NCBI GenBank assembly: GCA_002104905.1
Contig: MCFE01000245.1
Location: 51,345 to 115,344 of the forward strand
Length of the DNA: 64,000 nt
Source: Basidiobolus meristosporus CBS 931.73
Lineage: Eukaryota; Basidiobolomycota; Basidiobolomycetes; Basidiobolales; Basidiobolaceae
Reading direction: 5' to 3'
Notes under the pieces: generated by a model
Seen by the model: the letters and a program-made list of their open reading frames with translations, nothing else
What the model was told of the DNA's origin: nothing
The model's database searches: none
Program-made: the position numbers and the translations under genes
Part shown: positions 36,720 to 47,590 of the stretch, piece after piece
Layout: the number at the start of each line of letters is the position of its first letter
Position numbering within the stretch: the first letter of the stretch is position 1

Positions 36720-39066
36720 TCACATACCACTTGGTGGCATGTGCGTTGGAACGAAGTTTGGACCTATCGGCACAGACGGCATGGACATCGACCCGGGTAT
36801 ATTGACGGAGTGACCATTTGGGGGAGCAAAGTCGAAGTTACGAACTGGTATCTCGTACTCTGATCTTCTGCCTTGTTTGCGATTTGCCGTTTTGCCTTTG
36901 TTCGATTTATGATCATCCGTTATCATGATGGGCGGTGACATGCCGGTGGCAATGACTTGCCCGAGATAATCCTTCATTGTGAAATAAATACTATACATGA
37001 CAACAACTCGATTAGCTGCTGGTTCATACGTGTGGAATAGGGCTCAGACGTACCAGAAACCAACTTTCTCATTATGGTGTCTGCAGTAGCATGTTATACG
37101 AGCTGGTAATATGGTATCACCGCTACTGAAATCAACCAATTCATTGCAATTGAACAGCAAGATCTTGCGTTGTTCGAGTTGCAGCGACTAAAGGGGAGGT
37201 GTCAGTGTCGGTGGACGAAGCGAATCCTTGATTGAAGGGTACTTACTTGTTCATCATCCAAGTTGAGGCCTGGTAGTGCGTTTCCAAGCTCACTAACCGG
37301 CGACGAGGCTCTACTGGCGTTGGGTGTATTACATACGCTAGCCTGGCTCTTTGCCTTATTCTCTTTCTTACGAAGTGCTCTTTTCCTCTAGACACATACC
37401 GTTAGGTTGGGGCAGCGAAATCAACCTCGGGTACACTACTAACCTCCCGCTGCACACATGATATACATGTGTAAACTTTTCTTGTGATGTCAGTCGCACA
37501 GATGACATTCGTTTCCAGATTAAGAACATTATGCTCCAAAGGGTTGGTTTGATCTGAAGAGGAGGTTAGCTCTATGCTGGCGACTCGCTGGAAATCAACA
37601 CTATATCAACTACCTTTCGAATTCTTGCGCTTGAACTTCTCTTTCGCTACCATGAATTCGGGCAATCGTAGGTGGGACCACAATGACACTTTCTCACCGC
37701 GATCCGTGACCAATTGAAGGCAGAACTTGATTTGAGTTTCGACGCGCGATTTAGCTCCTGATTCTGGAACTCCAAGAACACGAATTTGCAGTCTATTTAC
37801 AAGAAAATCAATACCACTTCAACATTGAGCACCAGGGGACGAAAAATACCCTTTTCCTGCAATATTGTTGGTTTGAGGTGTGTTGAAGCTGGCGATATGG
37901 GTTGGAATCGAATTGCTAAATTTCAGGCTTCTTGAGCACAAAGGCCAGTACAATGCAGAGTTCAAACAGACCTACCTTCTGTTGTGCATGTAGTCCGGGC
38001 AGTTGTTAGATCTTCCCGAGTTCTCTGGGAAACTCATGGCATTGGCTGGATGATACTAAGCAGGAAGGTTGATTAGTCAAATGCACGCCACTAAGAAAAA
38101 CCTAGGTTTGTGTACATTAGGTACCGCGAAAAATTGAGAATACACGGATTCTGGATTGTGCTCAGCGTGATTATTAGAGGGATCTCCAACGCTATCCAGC
38201 GCGAGCATATCGCTAATAGAGACCGTTTGCAGTGGCTGCTGAGGAACACCGGCGGCGTTCATACCAAAGAAGGCGCCATCAAGCTGGTGCTGTAATGGGG
38301 AGGGGGGTCTAGATAAGGGTGCCATATCCTGCGGCAAGTAAGGATGTATAGCTGAAACCGATGGGGAAGCCATTGGTGTAGCACTCGGAGAAACCGGGCG
38401 AGAAGGTATGGCGAAAATATTTCCTTGCGCATCAATGGATACTGGAGTGTTCTGGGGAATGTGAGAGGTTGGGCTTGAAAAGTTTAGCGAGTAGTATGGA
38501 TGACGAAGAGGCTGTTGCAACGGTGATGGTGGTGAGATGAATGCGGCATTCAGAGGAGGTGAAGCCATAGGCGTTGCTGTTGGTGAGGGCGGTTGTGAAG
38601 GCCCCAACAGCATATTACCATCCAGTGAAAATGGCATCGGTTGGAAAGAATTGTTTGGTTGAGCGCCATAACCTGGCGGGAGGAAGGGGCTTTGGTAAGG
38701 TGAAGGAGGTCTTGATAAATGGGCTAGGTTGGGGTTAGATGGTATGAACTTTTTTATGCCCGTCAACGCTGGAGATGCCACCGGTGTGGCACTGGGGGTT
38801 GCTTGAAGAGAGGGAGCGAAATAAAGATTTCCTTCAGCATCGAGATTTTCCATTTTGGGGATACAATTGAACTGATCAACGTTTCCTTGAGGATTAACGT
38901 AGTTGAAGTTGAATCCGGGAAGCTCTTCGGACGGAGTATTCACTGCTGAATTGACCGCTGAATCAAACGCATTAAAGTGGGGTGAAAAAGAATTCTCTGG
39001 TCCTAGAGAGGGTGAGGAGGATTGCCCGAGATTAGACCGACGATGCTTTAGACGGTTTTGATACAT
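36720..39066 (-). CDS. Mga2/Spt23-like transcription regulator lacking the C-terminal half
   Basis: Eight exons: 39066-38125, 38055-37976, 37915-37850, 37792-37614, 37553-37444, 37387-37247, 37187-37054, 36990-36720, giving 640 aa. The conserved part (about residues 350-600) resembles the Mga2/Spt23 core: LQIRVLGVPESGAKSRVETQ, LWSHLRLPEFMVAKEKFKRK, ITRKVYTCISCVQRERKRAL, DTILPARITCYCRHHNEKVG and ATGMSPPIMITDDHKS. In yeast these factors control fatty-acid desaturase genes after release from the ER membrane. Here the IPT, ankyrin and transmembrane parts expected downstream are absent: the frame stops after PPSGM, and the next gene is close. The first exon is a Pro/Ser-rich region with about three degenerate repeats of a GN...SATPxASP...SRPPSP module. 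It would be a soluble nuclear protein. Core similarity is clear; function is inferred. Confidence 0.7.
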
Positions 39067-40515
39067 GATGAGTAGATCAGAGAAACGACACGTAGAAAGG
39101 ACGCTCGGTGCCGCAGTTGAATTTTTGGCCCAGAAATACTAGCTTGAGGGTATTTAACTTGGGATGATTTCGTTTGAAGCGCGAAAATTGGAACTTCCTC
39201 GGGGAAAACAAAAGCGTGGGTTGGTTTGAGTACTTCTACCAGAGCTAGGTTGAGCGTGTAAAATGGATGAATCTTGTTAAAGGATCCAGCGTTGGACGGT
39301 TTCTCCATGTCGCTTTTCACATTTTGAAGATTTGATTGGCCAGAGCATTCAATCATCAGCTGATTGCCTCTACTTAAAACCGAGTGCTTGATTGGTAGAA
39401 CGATCTACTGTTGAATCTTGGAACATTAATTTTGATGGTACGCACACGTCCTGCCAATGCTCTGCTCATTCTTCGACCGTTACACATATTGGACGCAAAA
39501 GAACATGAGCAGAATAATCCACCAATCATTCCAGAACCCAGCTGTCTCACCGATGATTTGTCACAGACACAGCGTTGTTCCGGAACAAGGCACCGCGAAC
39601 GAAAGACAAAGCACCCCCTCTTAAAGGTTGTAATGTGAAAATCACACAAGATCCATTGCCCACAGTTACCGTTCGTATGATTTGGGTCGTAATGATAGGC
39701 TATTGGTACACGCTGAGATATCCGTGTTCACTAAACAGAGAATACATTGGCCAGTCAAGTCGCATAAAGCCACTGTTTTGATACGATATGAAACATGGCT
39801 TCCGTGTGTAATGATACGGCTTCCGGTGATTGGTGCGTGTGATTCATATTAATCAGTAATCATATTCCAATGGTTTTGTCAGAATGCAAGTGGTTTAGAT
39901 TAGGTGATTACCAAATTCTCTCAATACGCGGATAGGCAGATAGGTATATGTGATGAATGCTACTGACCACCTGCATGTAAAACAAAGGCGGATCTTCATC
40001 TTTAAAAATGCTCAGTATTACCTTATATACCTATTACCTTGATACGTTGTGATATGCATGCATATCCATTTGTGGAGCTCAATTGAATCGGTCTTGTTTC
40101 AAAATACCAGGTTGGCTGTTCTATATGTTTGGTAAAGTTGGCCGACAACCTGGCCTTATTCAAGTTCCACAAAATATGTTCCATCAATCAGGTATTCAGG
40201 TCCACACAAAAAGCTTCCCACATGAAGCACTCGTAATGCTGGAATGAGGTAGAATGACTATGTTCAGCTTCATGGGTACCTCCCTCTGCAAATATCATTC
40301 TACCTTATAATCAACACCTAACAACCCTTGCAAGCAAGGCCGAGTTGGCTAAAATATACACATCAACAGGTGGATACTCTATGTTGTAAGCTGGTTGCAC
40401 ATGCTGAATTGGTGGTGCAATGTATACTTATTTGTTTATGCGTAGGCTTACTATGAGCCACTAACCAGTATCAATCTTTATTAAGAACACCCATTAAACA
40501 TTTGATGAAGCATTG
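39067..40515. other. Intergenic region, no supported gene
   Basis: About 1.45 kb upstream of the Mga2/Spt23-like gene. A plus-strand ORF at 39435-39638 (67 codons, starting MVRTRPANALLILRPLHIL) is open and could be a small gene, but it has no similarity that I recognise. The rest, from 39.65 to 40.5 kb, is AT-rich with nothing visible. Confidence 0.35.
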
Positions 40516-43500
40516 TTAAGATCTTTGATGTAAATTAACGACCATTTCACAAGCATTAGTCAATATCAATTGATCCAAGTGTCTCAAGTCTATGTATTCT
40601 ATTTCGTTCCATTCATCGCTTCTGGCTTTATCTCCGTTGAACATAGGTGTAAGGGTCTCAATTTCTTTTCTTGAAAGCTTGGCAATGTCGCCTTTCACCT
40701 CAGCTATGAGCCTCTTGTAGTATTCTGTTGAGGAGTTTAGTTCGATTCCTCGATAATCTAACCATCCATGGGTTGCGTCGAAATCTTTCCCAACACGTAG
40801 TCGCAGAAGTGTAAGATTATACATTGGGTGTGGATCGTCTACCACAGAAATCAATGAGCTTTAGTGTAAATCATATTTCATAAAGCTGCTAGTTACCTGA
40901 TGAGAGATACGCCGATTTTGTAAAGATTTCTATTGCCTCTTCCACCAGTCCCAGTGTGGATAGCATATATGCTTGATTGTTGTAGGTTTGCATCTAGAAA
41001 AAATCTCAGTACTGAAAAAGTGACCCAACTCCACTTGCTTCTTACCAGTAGGGATTTCCTGTAGTTGTCGTTAAATAATTGCTCCAAGTCCTCACGGTTT
41101 CTGTATTTACTCGGGTCCAAAGTGTCTGTACACGCATCTGATTCCAACTTGGCTCTCTTCATTGTGGGCTCTTCCACTGAAATAAAGCCAAACCACTGAT
41201 TAGCTACGCTTTTCACGAACATCGATCACTCGATAGACTACCGTTATCACTTTCTTGAGCACAGAGTTGTGAGATTTCATCAAGTATCTTCTGCACCACG
41301 AGATATATTTCTTTTGCCTTCTCTGCAGAATCGGCAGTTTGATCTTTGTACCATATCGCTTCAGCCAAATACATTTGAATTGGCACATCTAAAGGATCAA
41401 TATCCAATATTGACTGACACATATTGATGGCTTCGTCGAGCTTGGGCGGAGTAAGCATCAGCAAGGTGTATACATAGTCTCTAGTGACCTTGCGCATGAT
41501 TCCGTCTGCGCTGTATCGCATTGTGGGCCGTAATCCGTTAGTGGGGTTAATAAGGCTGGAGTATTCATCAGCAGCTTCGTTATGTTTTCTTTGCTCCGTG
41601 TAAATTGTTCCCAAGCGATATATAACGTTCGGTAGACTCATACTAGATTGTGAATTATTTCCATTGAAAAAGTGCTCGTCGTTATGGACCGGGTCACTTG
41701 TGAGCCTCTGTTGTGTGTCAACATGTAACTAAGAAGGATGCTAGACATGTGCTTAATGTGGTTGGTCTTTACCTCTATAAGGTGGGTGAGCATTTTTGTC
41801 TCTACTTGCAGTTTCCCTGTCCTTTCGTAAATCACACACAAATTCCATAGCGGGTGGTTGTTCCTTATATTCGATTCCAACGACGACTTGAAGTATCTAA
41901 CTGCCATATTCGGTTTTGACTGTTGCCAGAAATCCTTCAGTAGGCGTTCTAAAAAACCCAGAAAAAAGCACCCACCAAATGAACTGCGGAGCATCCGGCC
42001 ATATTAAACGCGTCACCCCTTAAGCTTTTTTCAGCTACAAAGCATTGCTTGAAGTACTCCAATGCCTCTGAATAGCATCGCTCATGGTACTTGATATAGC
42101 CTAGGCAAGTTGTAAGTGAAAATCGTCATACAAGAGATAAAAAAACTCCACCTATACCCAATAGATAGTAAGCTGGATAGAATTCGGCTCCAAGAAAACG
42201 GGTGCATTTTTCGACCAAGCTGTAATCGATTTTTTTCACTGGCGTTTGAGCATAGAGAGCAGCCAGCAGATACAGGGTAACGCCATACTCAACCTCAATA
42301 TCATCAGGTGGTAATAGCGAGTACGAGACCTTGACCATATTACCCTGATTCAAATTGGTGTGTGTTGTCTTGTCCATAATACTCCTCTCTAGGTGCATCT
42401 TGATTAACGAGAGCAATGATTCCACCGAATCCTCACAAGCCTCTCTGGACTGGGAAAGCTGATTGACTACTAGGAGCCACGCCAGCTTCACCAAGTAGTA
42501 TCTTATGAAGCGAAGGTTTTTGTTGATAATCGGCAATGTCGGCAGTTGTTCGAAATATATATTGTATATTTCCACCAGAGAAAGCTCGTCTGTACTTTTG
42601 ATAAACTTTTGCAACTGGTCCATGTGAGCGAGAGCATGAAGTCCAATTTTCAGCCACTTTTTCAATCTTCTTATGAATGTCACGGTTGGCTCAGACACAC
42701 ACACAACAGCGAGATTGTGCACAGTCCCCAAAAAATAGGCCAACGCTAACGGATCACCTTTCGAGGTGTGGTTTATTAACATTAATCAAGTATTCTACAG
42801 CAAAATATCAAGTCGCTAAAAGAATACTTGAATATTTCCCCCTGCGAGGGGGAAGTAAACAATACTTAAGCCAACCGTAATTGAATGCCTACCTCTCAAC
42901 TTGTGCAACAATTCCTCCAATACGCGTATATACGAAACTTTTGAAGCACTATTCTGGGAGTTCTCAAGGGCTTGTAAACAACAGAGGTGTATGTGTATGC
43001 AGCGTTAAAAATGATTGTATACCATGTAATCCAAGGTCTCTCTATTTACGTCTATAGCCAAAGTCTCTATATCTTTACATAATAATACTTCTTACGAGAT
43101 CAGTACCTATTGCGGTTCAAGCTACTTAACTTTTTTTACCTGCAGACCCGTCTGTACTCTCTATCGCTTGGGTAATTCTAAACGTCGCTGCATATATACA
43201 CTGGTTCAGCCAGGTCAAGTTTCGCTGGAGCTTTCTTCGCCAGCTTTTATCAATGGGTATAAATATGGTTGACACTTCCCCACGAAAGTCGAGATTTGCC
43301 ATCACCCGTTGATACCAAACAGGATCAACATCCTTCCTTAGGATTTCCTCATATAAAGGGTTGCAAGTAGATTCCGTAGGGTTAACTCTTAGCCTCCATA
43401 ATAACTGTGTGAGTAATGGCTCTAAGATTGTGAAAGAGCGTTCTTTGAATAGCTTATATATATATGAGCAAATACATGGGCTATAATCTTTGCATATGCT

Positions 43501-43554
43501 AGAGTCCGCTGTATGGGAAGACGGAATCCCACACCAAGAACAAGGTGTATTCAT
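40516..43554 (-). CDS. TPR protein resembling Fanconi anaemia protein FANCG
   Basis: Nine exons: 43554-43140, 42970-42893, 42757-42152, 42100-41976, 41934-41773, 41707-41242, 41176-41046, 40993-40897, 40838-40516, giving 800 aa. The intron after 41976 would be only 41 nt. The C-terminal half is a run of TPR-like helices: YIKYHERCYSEALEYFKQCF, SKPNMAVRYFKSSLESNIRN followed by LWNLCVIYERTGKLQVETKM, IYRLGTIYTEQRKHNEAADE, LTPPKLDEAINMCQSILDID and NNQAYMLSTLGLVEEAIEIF. A KRAKLE nuclear-localisation-like stretch lies between repeats. The order and spacing of these TPRs, and the last helices before the C-terminus, recall vertebrate FANCG, an adaptor of the Fanconi core complex in crosslink repair. 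Similarity is low, so another nuclear TPR protein is possible. It is head-to-head with PHB2. Confidence 0.55.
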
Positions 43555-43851
43555 CTCTAGTGCGTGAAGTATGCGATAGCATTTAGTTATATCATAGGTC
43601 GGGAATATAAGTCACTTTCATATGATCACTCACTAAAATGTTTGCAATTTACATAGTTTAATCAATATGGCTGGCCAATGAATTTCGAGATTCCGCAGTA
43701 GGAATTTAGGGACAACCAGCTGCGCATGATGAAACCACTAAGAATGGAGGGGCGATAAGAAATTTTTTGCTTGGGGCACGGAGGAATTTGAATATATTTT
43801 CAAAAATTGCTCGTTACTGGACTTCGAACTTTTGGTTGCGTATCACACAGT
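43555..43851. promoter_or_regulatory. Bidirectional promoter FANCG-like/PHB2
   Basis: 297 bp between two divergent start codons, which must contain both promoters. No clear TATA box. Confidence 0.4.
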
Positions 43852-44903
43852 ATGGCTCAACAAGCTGCTAATTTTTTGAGAGGTAACGGTAAATCCATGT
43901 TCACCGGTGTCGGTGCCTTGGTTACTCTTGGTGCTCTCGGTTACGGTATCAATGCCTCCTTATTCAACGGTATGCACTTTTCGTAGTTAACCCGCTCAAC
44001 ACTGCCGAAAACTAACATATCTCTCAACAGTCGATGGTGGTCATAGAGCCGTTAAGTACTCCAGAATCTTTGGTGTTCAAAAGGAAATCTACCAAGAAGG
44101 TACCCATATTGTTATCCCTTGGCTCGAAACCCCCATCATTTATGATGTTCGTGCCAAGCCAAGAAACATTGCTTCCTTGACCGGGACCAAAGGTACATAA
44201 ATACTATCGGGATTTCATGTTATATCACACAAGCTTACCCTATTGTCCAGATCTTCAGATGGTAAACATCACCGTTCGTGTCCTCTCCAAGCCCAAGGCC
44301 GATGCTCTTGATACCATTTACAAGACTCTCGGTACCGATTATGACGAGCGTGTATTGCCCTCCATCGTGAACGAAGTTCTGAAGAGTGTTGTGGCTCAAT
44401 TCAATGCTTCCCAGCTTATCACCCAGCGTGAGAGAGTCAGCAGACTTGTCCGTGAGAATCTTCTACGCCGTGCCCTTCGTTTCAACTTGGTTCTCGATGA
44501 TGTTTCCATCACCCACGTTGCCTTCTCACCCGAGTTCTCTTCTGCCGTTGAAGCTAAGCAGATTGCTCAACAGGAGGCTCAAAGAGCATTCTTCATTGTT
44601 GAAAGTGCCAAGCAAGAGAAGCAATCAACCATCATTAAGGCAGAGGGTGAAGCCCGTTCCGCCGAACTTATTGGTGAAGCCATTCGCAACAAGCCAGGTT
44701 TCATTGCTTTGAGAAAGATTGAAGCCGCCCGTGAGATCGCTCACATCATTGCCAACTCCAACAACCGTGTGATGTTGGATGCTGATACACTCTTGCTCAA
44801 TGTCCAAACAAACATGTAAGTGAGCCTAGCGCCCATATTCCAATCGAACCTGTACTAATGGTTAACATCTAGCCCTGCTGCCACCACTGTTACTTCAGAG
44901 TAA
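43852..44903 (+). CDS. PHB2: Prohibitin-2
   Basis: Mitochondrial inner-membrane scaffold subunit that forms ring complexes with prohibitin-1. Four exons, 43852-43969, 44031-44192, 44251-44815, 44873-44903, give 291 aa; the last intron contains a TACTAAT branch site. The N-terminal hydrophobic anchor is [17 protein letters not shown], followed by the SPFH domain ([86 protein letters not shown]) and the coiled coil ([20 protein letters not shown]). The DLQMVNI and NASQLITQ variants identify PHB2 rather than PHB1. Confidence 0.96.
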
Positions 44904-45237
44904 ATTGACACAACCGCATAACTTCATACGTCATATATCTTGTTAGATTAAACATCATGGTTTACATTGCACTTCACTTTACTCCTGTTCTACGATGCCA
45001 TATTCATGATATTGTAACATTGAGTTTCATCCAAAATACAAAGCCAAGCAAAATAAATTTAAATTGAAACCAAGCCATATCGCTACGAAATTTACTCAAC
45101 TAGAGGGAAAATAAGCCAACTCTAGAGCCAATTAGAATTGCATAGGAATCAATTATTTTCGGCAAATAATAAAAGATTTTCGGTAGGCGCTGGGGAAATC
45201 CTCCTCTTTCTATTTTCCCGTAGGGCTAGCAGTCAAT
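44904..45237. promoter_or_regulatory. Upstream region of RPL18
   Basis: 334 bp between two plus-strand genes with the PHB2 3' end and the RPL18 promoter. The TTTTCGG-type and pyrimidine-rich sequence (CCTCCTCTTTC) before the ATG is typical of ribosomal protein genes. Confidence 0.35.
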
Positions 45238-45920
45238 ATGGTTAGTATTAATTGGTTACTTCGTACATCAACTCGATGGATGGCAGATGCTAGTTAGTTC
45301 GATTCCCGCGCCCCCAGACAGACAGCATACATTTGCAAGCGATACTGAGCGCTCTCTATTGCTAGGGTATTGATCTCAAGAAACACCACGTAAAGAACGG
45401 CAACAGAACCGAACCCCGCAGTCAAGATGTCTATCTTAGATTGTTGGTGAAGTTGTACAGATTCCTCGCTCGCCGTACCGATGCCAGCTTCAACAAGGTT
45501 ATCCTCAAGCGTCTCTTCATGTCTCGCGTTAACAGACCCCCTCTTTCCATCTCCCGCTTGGCTCGCTATGCCAAGGGCAAGGAGAACAAGATCGCTGTCA
45601 TTGTTGGTACCGTCACCGATGATGAGCGTCTTTTGGAGGTTCCCAAGTTGAGCATTTGCGCTCTTCGCGTTACCAAGACTGCTCGTGCCAGAATCCTGAA
45701 GGCCGGCGGAGAAATCATCACCTTCGACCAATTGGCTCTCCGTGCCCCTACCGGTGCCAACACCCTTCTCTTGAGAGGCCCCAAGAACTCTCGCGAGGCC
45801 GTCAAGCACCGCGGTGCTGCTGGTGTGCCCAAGAGCCACGCCAAGCCATACGTTCGCTCCAAGGGTCGCAAGTTCGAACGTGCCAGAGGTCGTCGTGCCA
45901 GTCGTGGTTACAAGAACTAG
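45238..45920 (+). CDS. RPL18: 60S ribosomal protein eL18
   Basis: Cytosolic large-subunit ribosomal protein, 185 aa. The first exon is just the ATG (45238-45240), followed by a 125-nt intron (GTTAGT...GCTAG) and exon 45366-45920. The protein reads [20 protein letters not shown], then [58 protein letters not shown] and the basic end [12 protein letters not shown], matching eL18 over its whole length. An ATG-only first exon is common in ribosomal protein genes. Confidence 0.97.
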
Positions 45921-46278
45921 ATATATTTTTTGTAAATTGTCGGGGAATAAACTGAACTGTTTAGTTACATCCGGTCGCATGATTTAGCCATCCACAACTA
46001 ATACCCTTGTTTCCCCCATATGACTTGTAAAAATAGGAGGGTACGTTATCTAAACATTCTAAACGAATCATCAGTTGTGTGCGTTGTTACTGCCCTTTGT
46101 GCTTGATCGATCTCCAGGCTGCCCATGCTTACCAAAAGCCACTCTTCATTCCAATATTTTTACGATTGAGGCATCGAAGCCAATCCCGTGTGCGGGTAGC
46201 ACGCTGCAATGAAACACCGAGCGTAACTTGCTTGCTAGGTACAGAAGCTTAATTAATAATTCAAACGATAAGTGTTGT

Positions 46279-46320
46279 GGTGGTAATGGTGGTAATGATG
46301 GTAATGGTGGCTATGGTAAT
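46279..46320. repeat. GGTAAT-type short tandem repeat
   Basis: Imperfect repeat of GGTAAT/GGTGGTAAT units in the intergenic region downstream of RPL18. Confidence 0.75.
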
Positions 46321-46379
46321 ATTAATAGTTATCTCTTGACCAACCTGATCCAATAAACCCTGGCTCTCCACCGGAAAAA

Positions 46380-46664
46380 ATGAGCTGGGGAGCTCACCCA
46401 CAACTGCTCGAGGGTGTTATCAACATTGTTGTTGTCATGCTGGTTCCGGTTCTGACCACTCATGGTGAGAGGTCTCCTTACTGATCAGCAAGTTTCACCC
46501 AGACCGACTTAAAAATACGCCCCGAGAATCCAATGGGATTATGCTAATGCTGATCTAATTCAACGTTACCAGATATAAAGCCAAGCCAACCCCTCTTTCC
46601 GATGCACAACCATGTTCTCTACATCACCGTCGCAATCCAACAAGGGCAACTCCAACGAAGGTAA
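46380..46664 (+). CDS. Possible small membrane protein, two exons
   Basis: A spliced model, 46380-46464 and 46573-46664, gives 58 aa starting MSWGAHPQLLEGVINIVVVM with one hydrophobic span. The intron has GTGAGA...TTACCAG and keeps phase. The second exon overlaps the ORF at 46612 in another frame, so at most one of the two models is likely to be translated from a given transcript. No family recognised. Confidence 0.25.
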
Positions 46665-47073
46665 TGCCCCGAACAAGAGTGCCAAACCCAATAGAGGTCT
46701 TGTAGAGACAGTCACCGCCCCGCCGAACAAAAAGCGTCCGGTGGAGCAGGCGCCCACAGGCCTTCAAGAGGAGAGTCATGTGTCTGATCATGGCCACCAC
46801 GCTAACGCTCAGAGCAACCGCACATCTACCAAGCGCTTGCGCCACGATGCCAGCTTTTGCTTCGCTGAGAGTCGCCTGGATCATTGTTTATACGAAAAAG
46901 TGAATCCGCTTTCCATGAAACCATATCATCCAAGGCACACGACTGCCAACCTGGAGCGCGGTCTTGTTCTCACATTCTCGCTTGATCCTATTACCAGGGG
47001 ATGTAGCATTTTCACGCCCGGGAAGCGAGTCGGACAACACCGTCCATCCTTGATCCAACGTTTGAGGGGTTAG
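46612..47073 (+). CDS. Hypothetical disordered protein
   Basis: A single-exon ORF of 153 aa, starting MFSTSPSQSNKGNSNEGNAP. The first half is rich in Asn, Ser, Pro and Lys and contains two basic clusters (NKKRPVEQ and STKRLRHDA) that could be nuclear signals. The second half has several Cys/His and Arg residues without a known pattern. No domain recognised. Composition is protein-like and the antisense frame is shorter, so it is a fair candidate for a real gene. Confidence 0.5.
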   Translation: MFSTSPSQSNKGNSNEGNAPNKSAKPNRGLVETVTAPPNKKRPVEQAPTGLQEESHVSDHGHHANAQSNRTSTKRLRHDASFCFAESRLDHCLYEKVNPLSMKPYHPRHTTANLERGLVLTFSLDPITRGCSIFTPGKRVGQHRPSLIQRLRG

Positions 47074-47101
47074 CTCAACCATCAAGGGTTGTGGTTTATA
47101 C

Positions 47102-47165
47102 GTACAAAGTCTAGATACTATACGCTACAAAGACTAGACACTATACGTACAAAGACTAGATATAC
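47102..47165. repeat. Three tandem units of about 22 bp
   Basis: Units at 47102-47123, 47124-47146 and 47147-47165 share TACAAAG(A/T)CTAGA and ACTATAC. They lie directly after the stop of the hypothetical ORF, probably in its 3' UTR. Confidence 0.8.
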
Positions 47166-47590
47166 TTGTAAACATGTAAATAGATGATTATTTCTTGTAA
47201 GTATCCCATCAAATAAATTTCATCGGGTTCGTACTGTAGCTTGGCTCAATGTCATCTGATTTCGTTGTCCTTGGTTGAGGAACTGAAGCATGGCGACCGG
47301 AAAATATTCTCTGACACACGTCTAGTGTTAGGTATGACGTAGGAGAGTTTGATATTAGCCCATCAATTAGGCTCCGGTTTGTTCTCGATGCGAACAATGA
47401 TTTGTGCCATGAATCGTCGTTATTGTTTGTTGCTCATAAATGGAGTATTTTGAGGATTTCACCAATGTGGGGGGGGGAATATATATATATTTATTGGTCT
47501 CTCTATGGGGAATACTAGGTGGAGATTGAATGATGCATGTGAATGCCAACATCGGAACCAAATGATCCAAGCATATTCACCATCAATTGA
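47166..47590. other. Intergenic between convergent genes
   Basis: AT-rich; includes a run of nine G followed by an (AT)n tract at about 47470-47492. No gene seen. Confidence 0.4.

Noticed and set aside
36395-36727. Extra 3' exon of the Mga2/Spt23-like gene, including a hydrophobic stretch like a membrane anchor
   Set aside because: The only phase-compatible nearby acceptor gives a 36-nt intron, and the hydrophobic reading is antisense to an equally open plus-strand frame. No IPT or ankyrin sequence is seen.
45296-45315. GTTCGATTCCCG in the RPL18 intron looked like a tRNA T-loop
   Set aside because: The flanking bases do not form a T stem, and no acceptor or anticodon arms can be folded around it.
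45294-45980. 228-codon minus-strand frame opposite RPL18
   Set aside because: Antisense shadow of the ribosomal protein gene; low-complexity translation.
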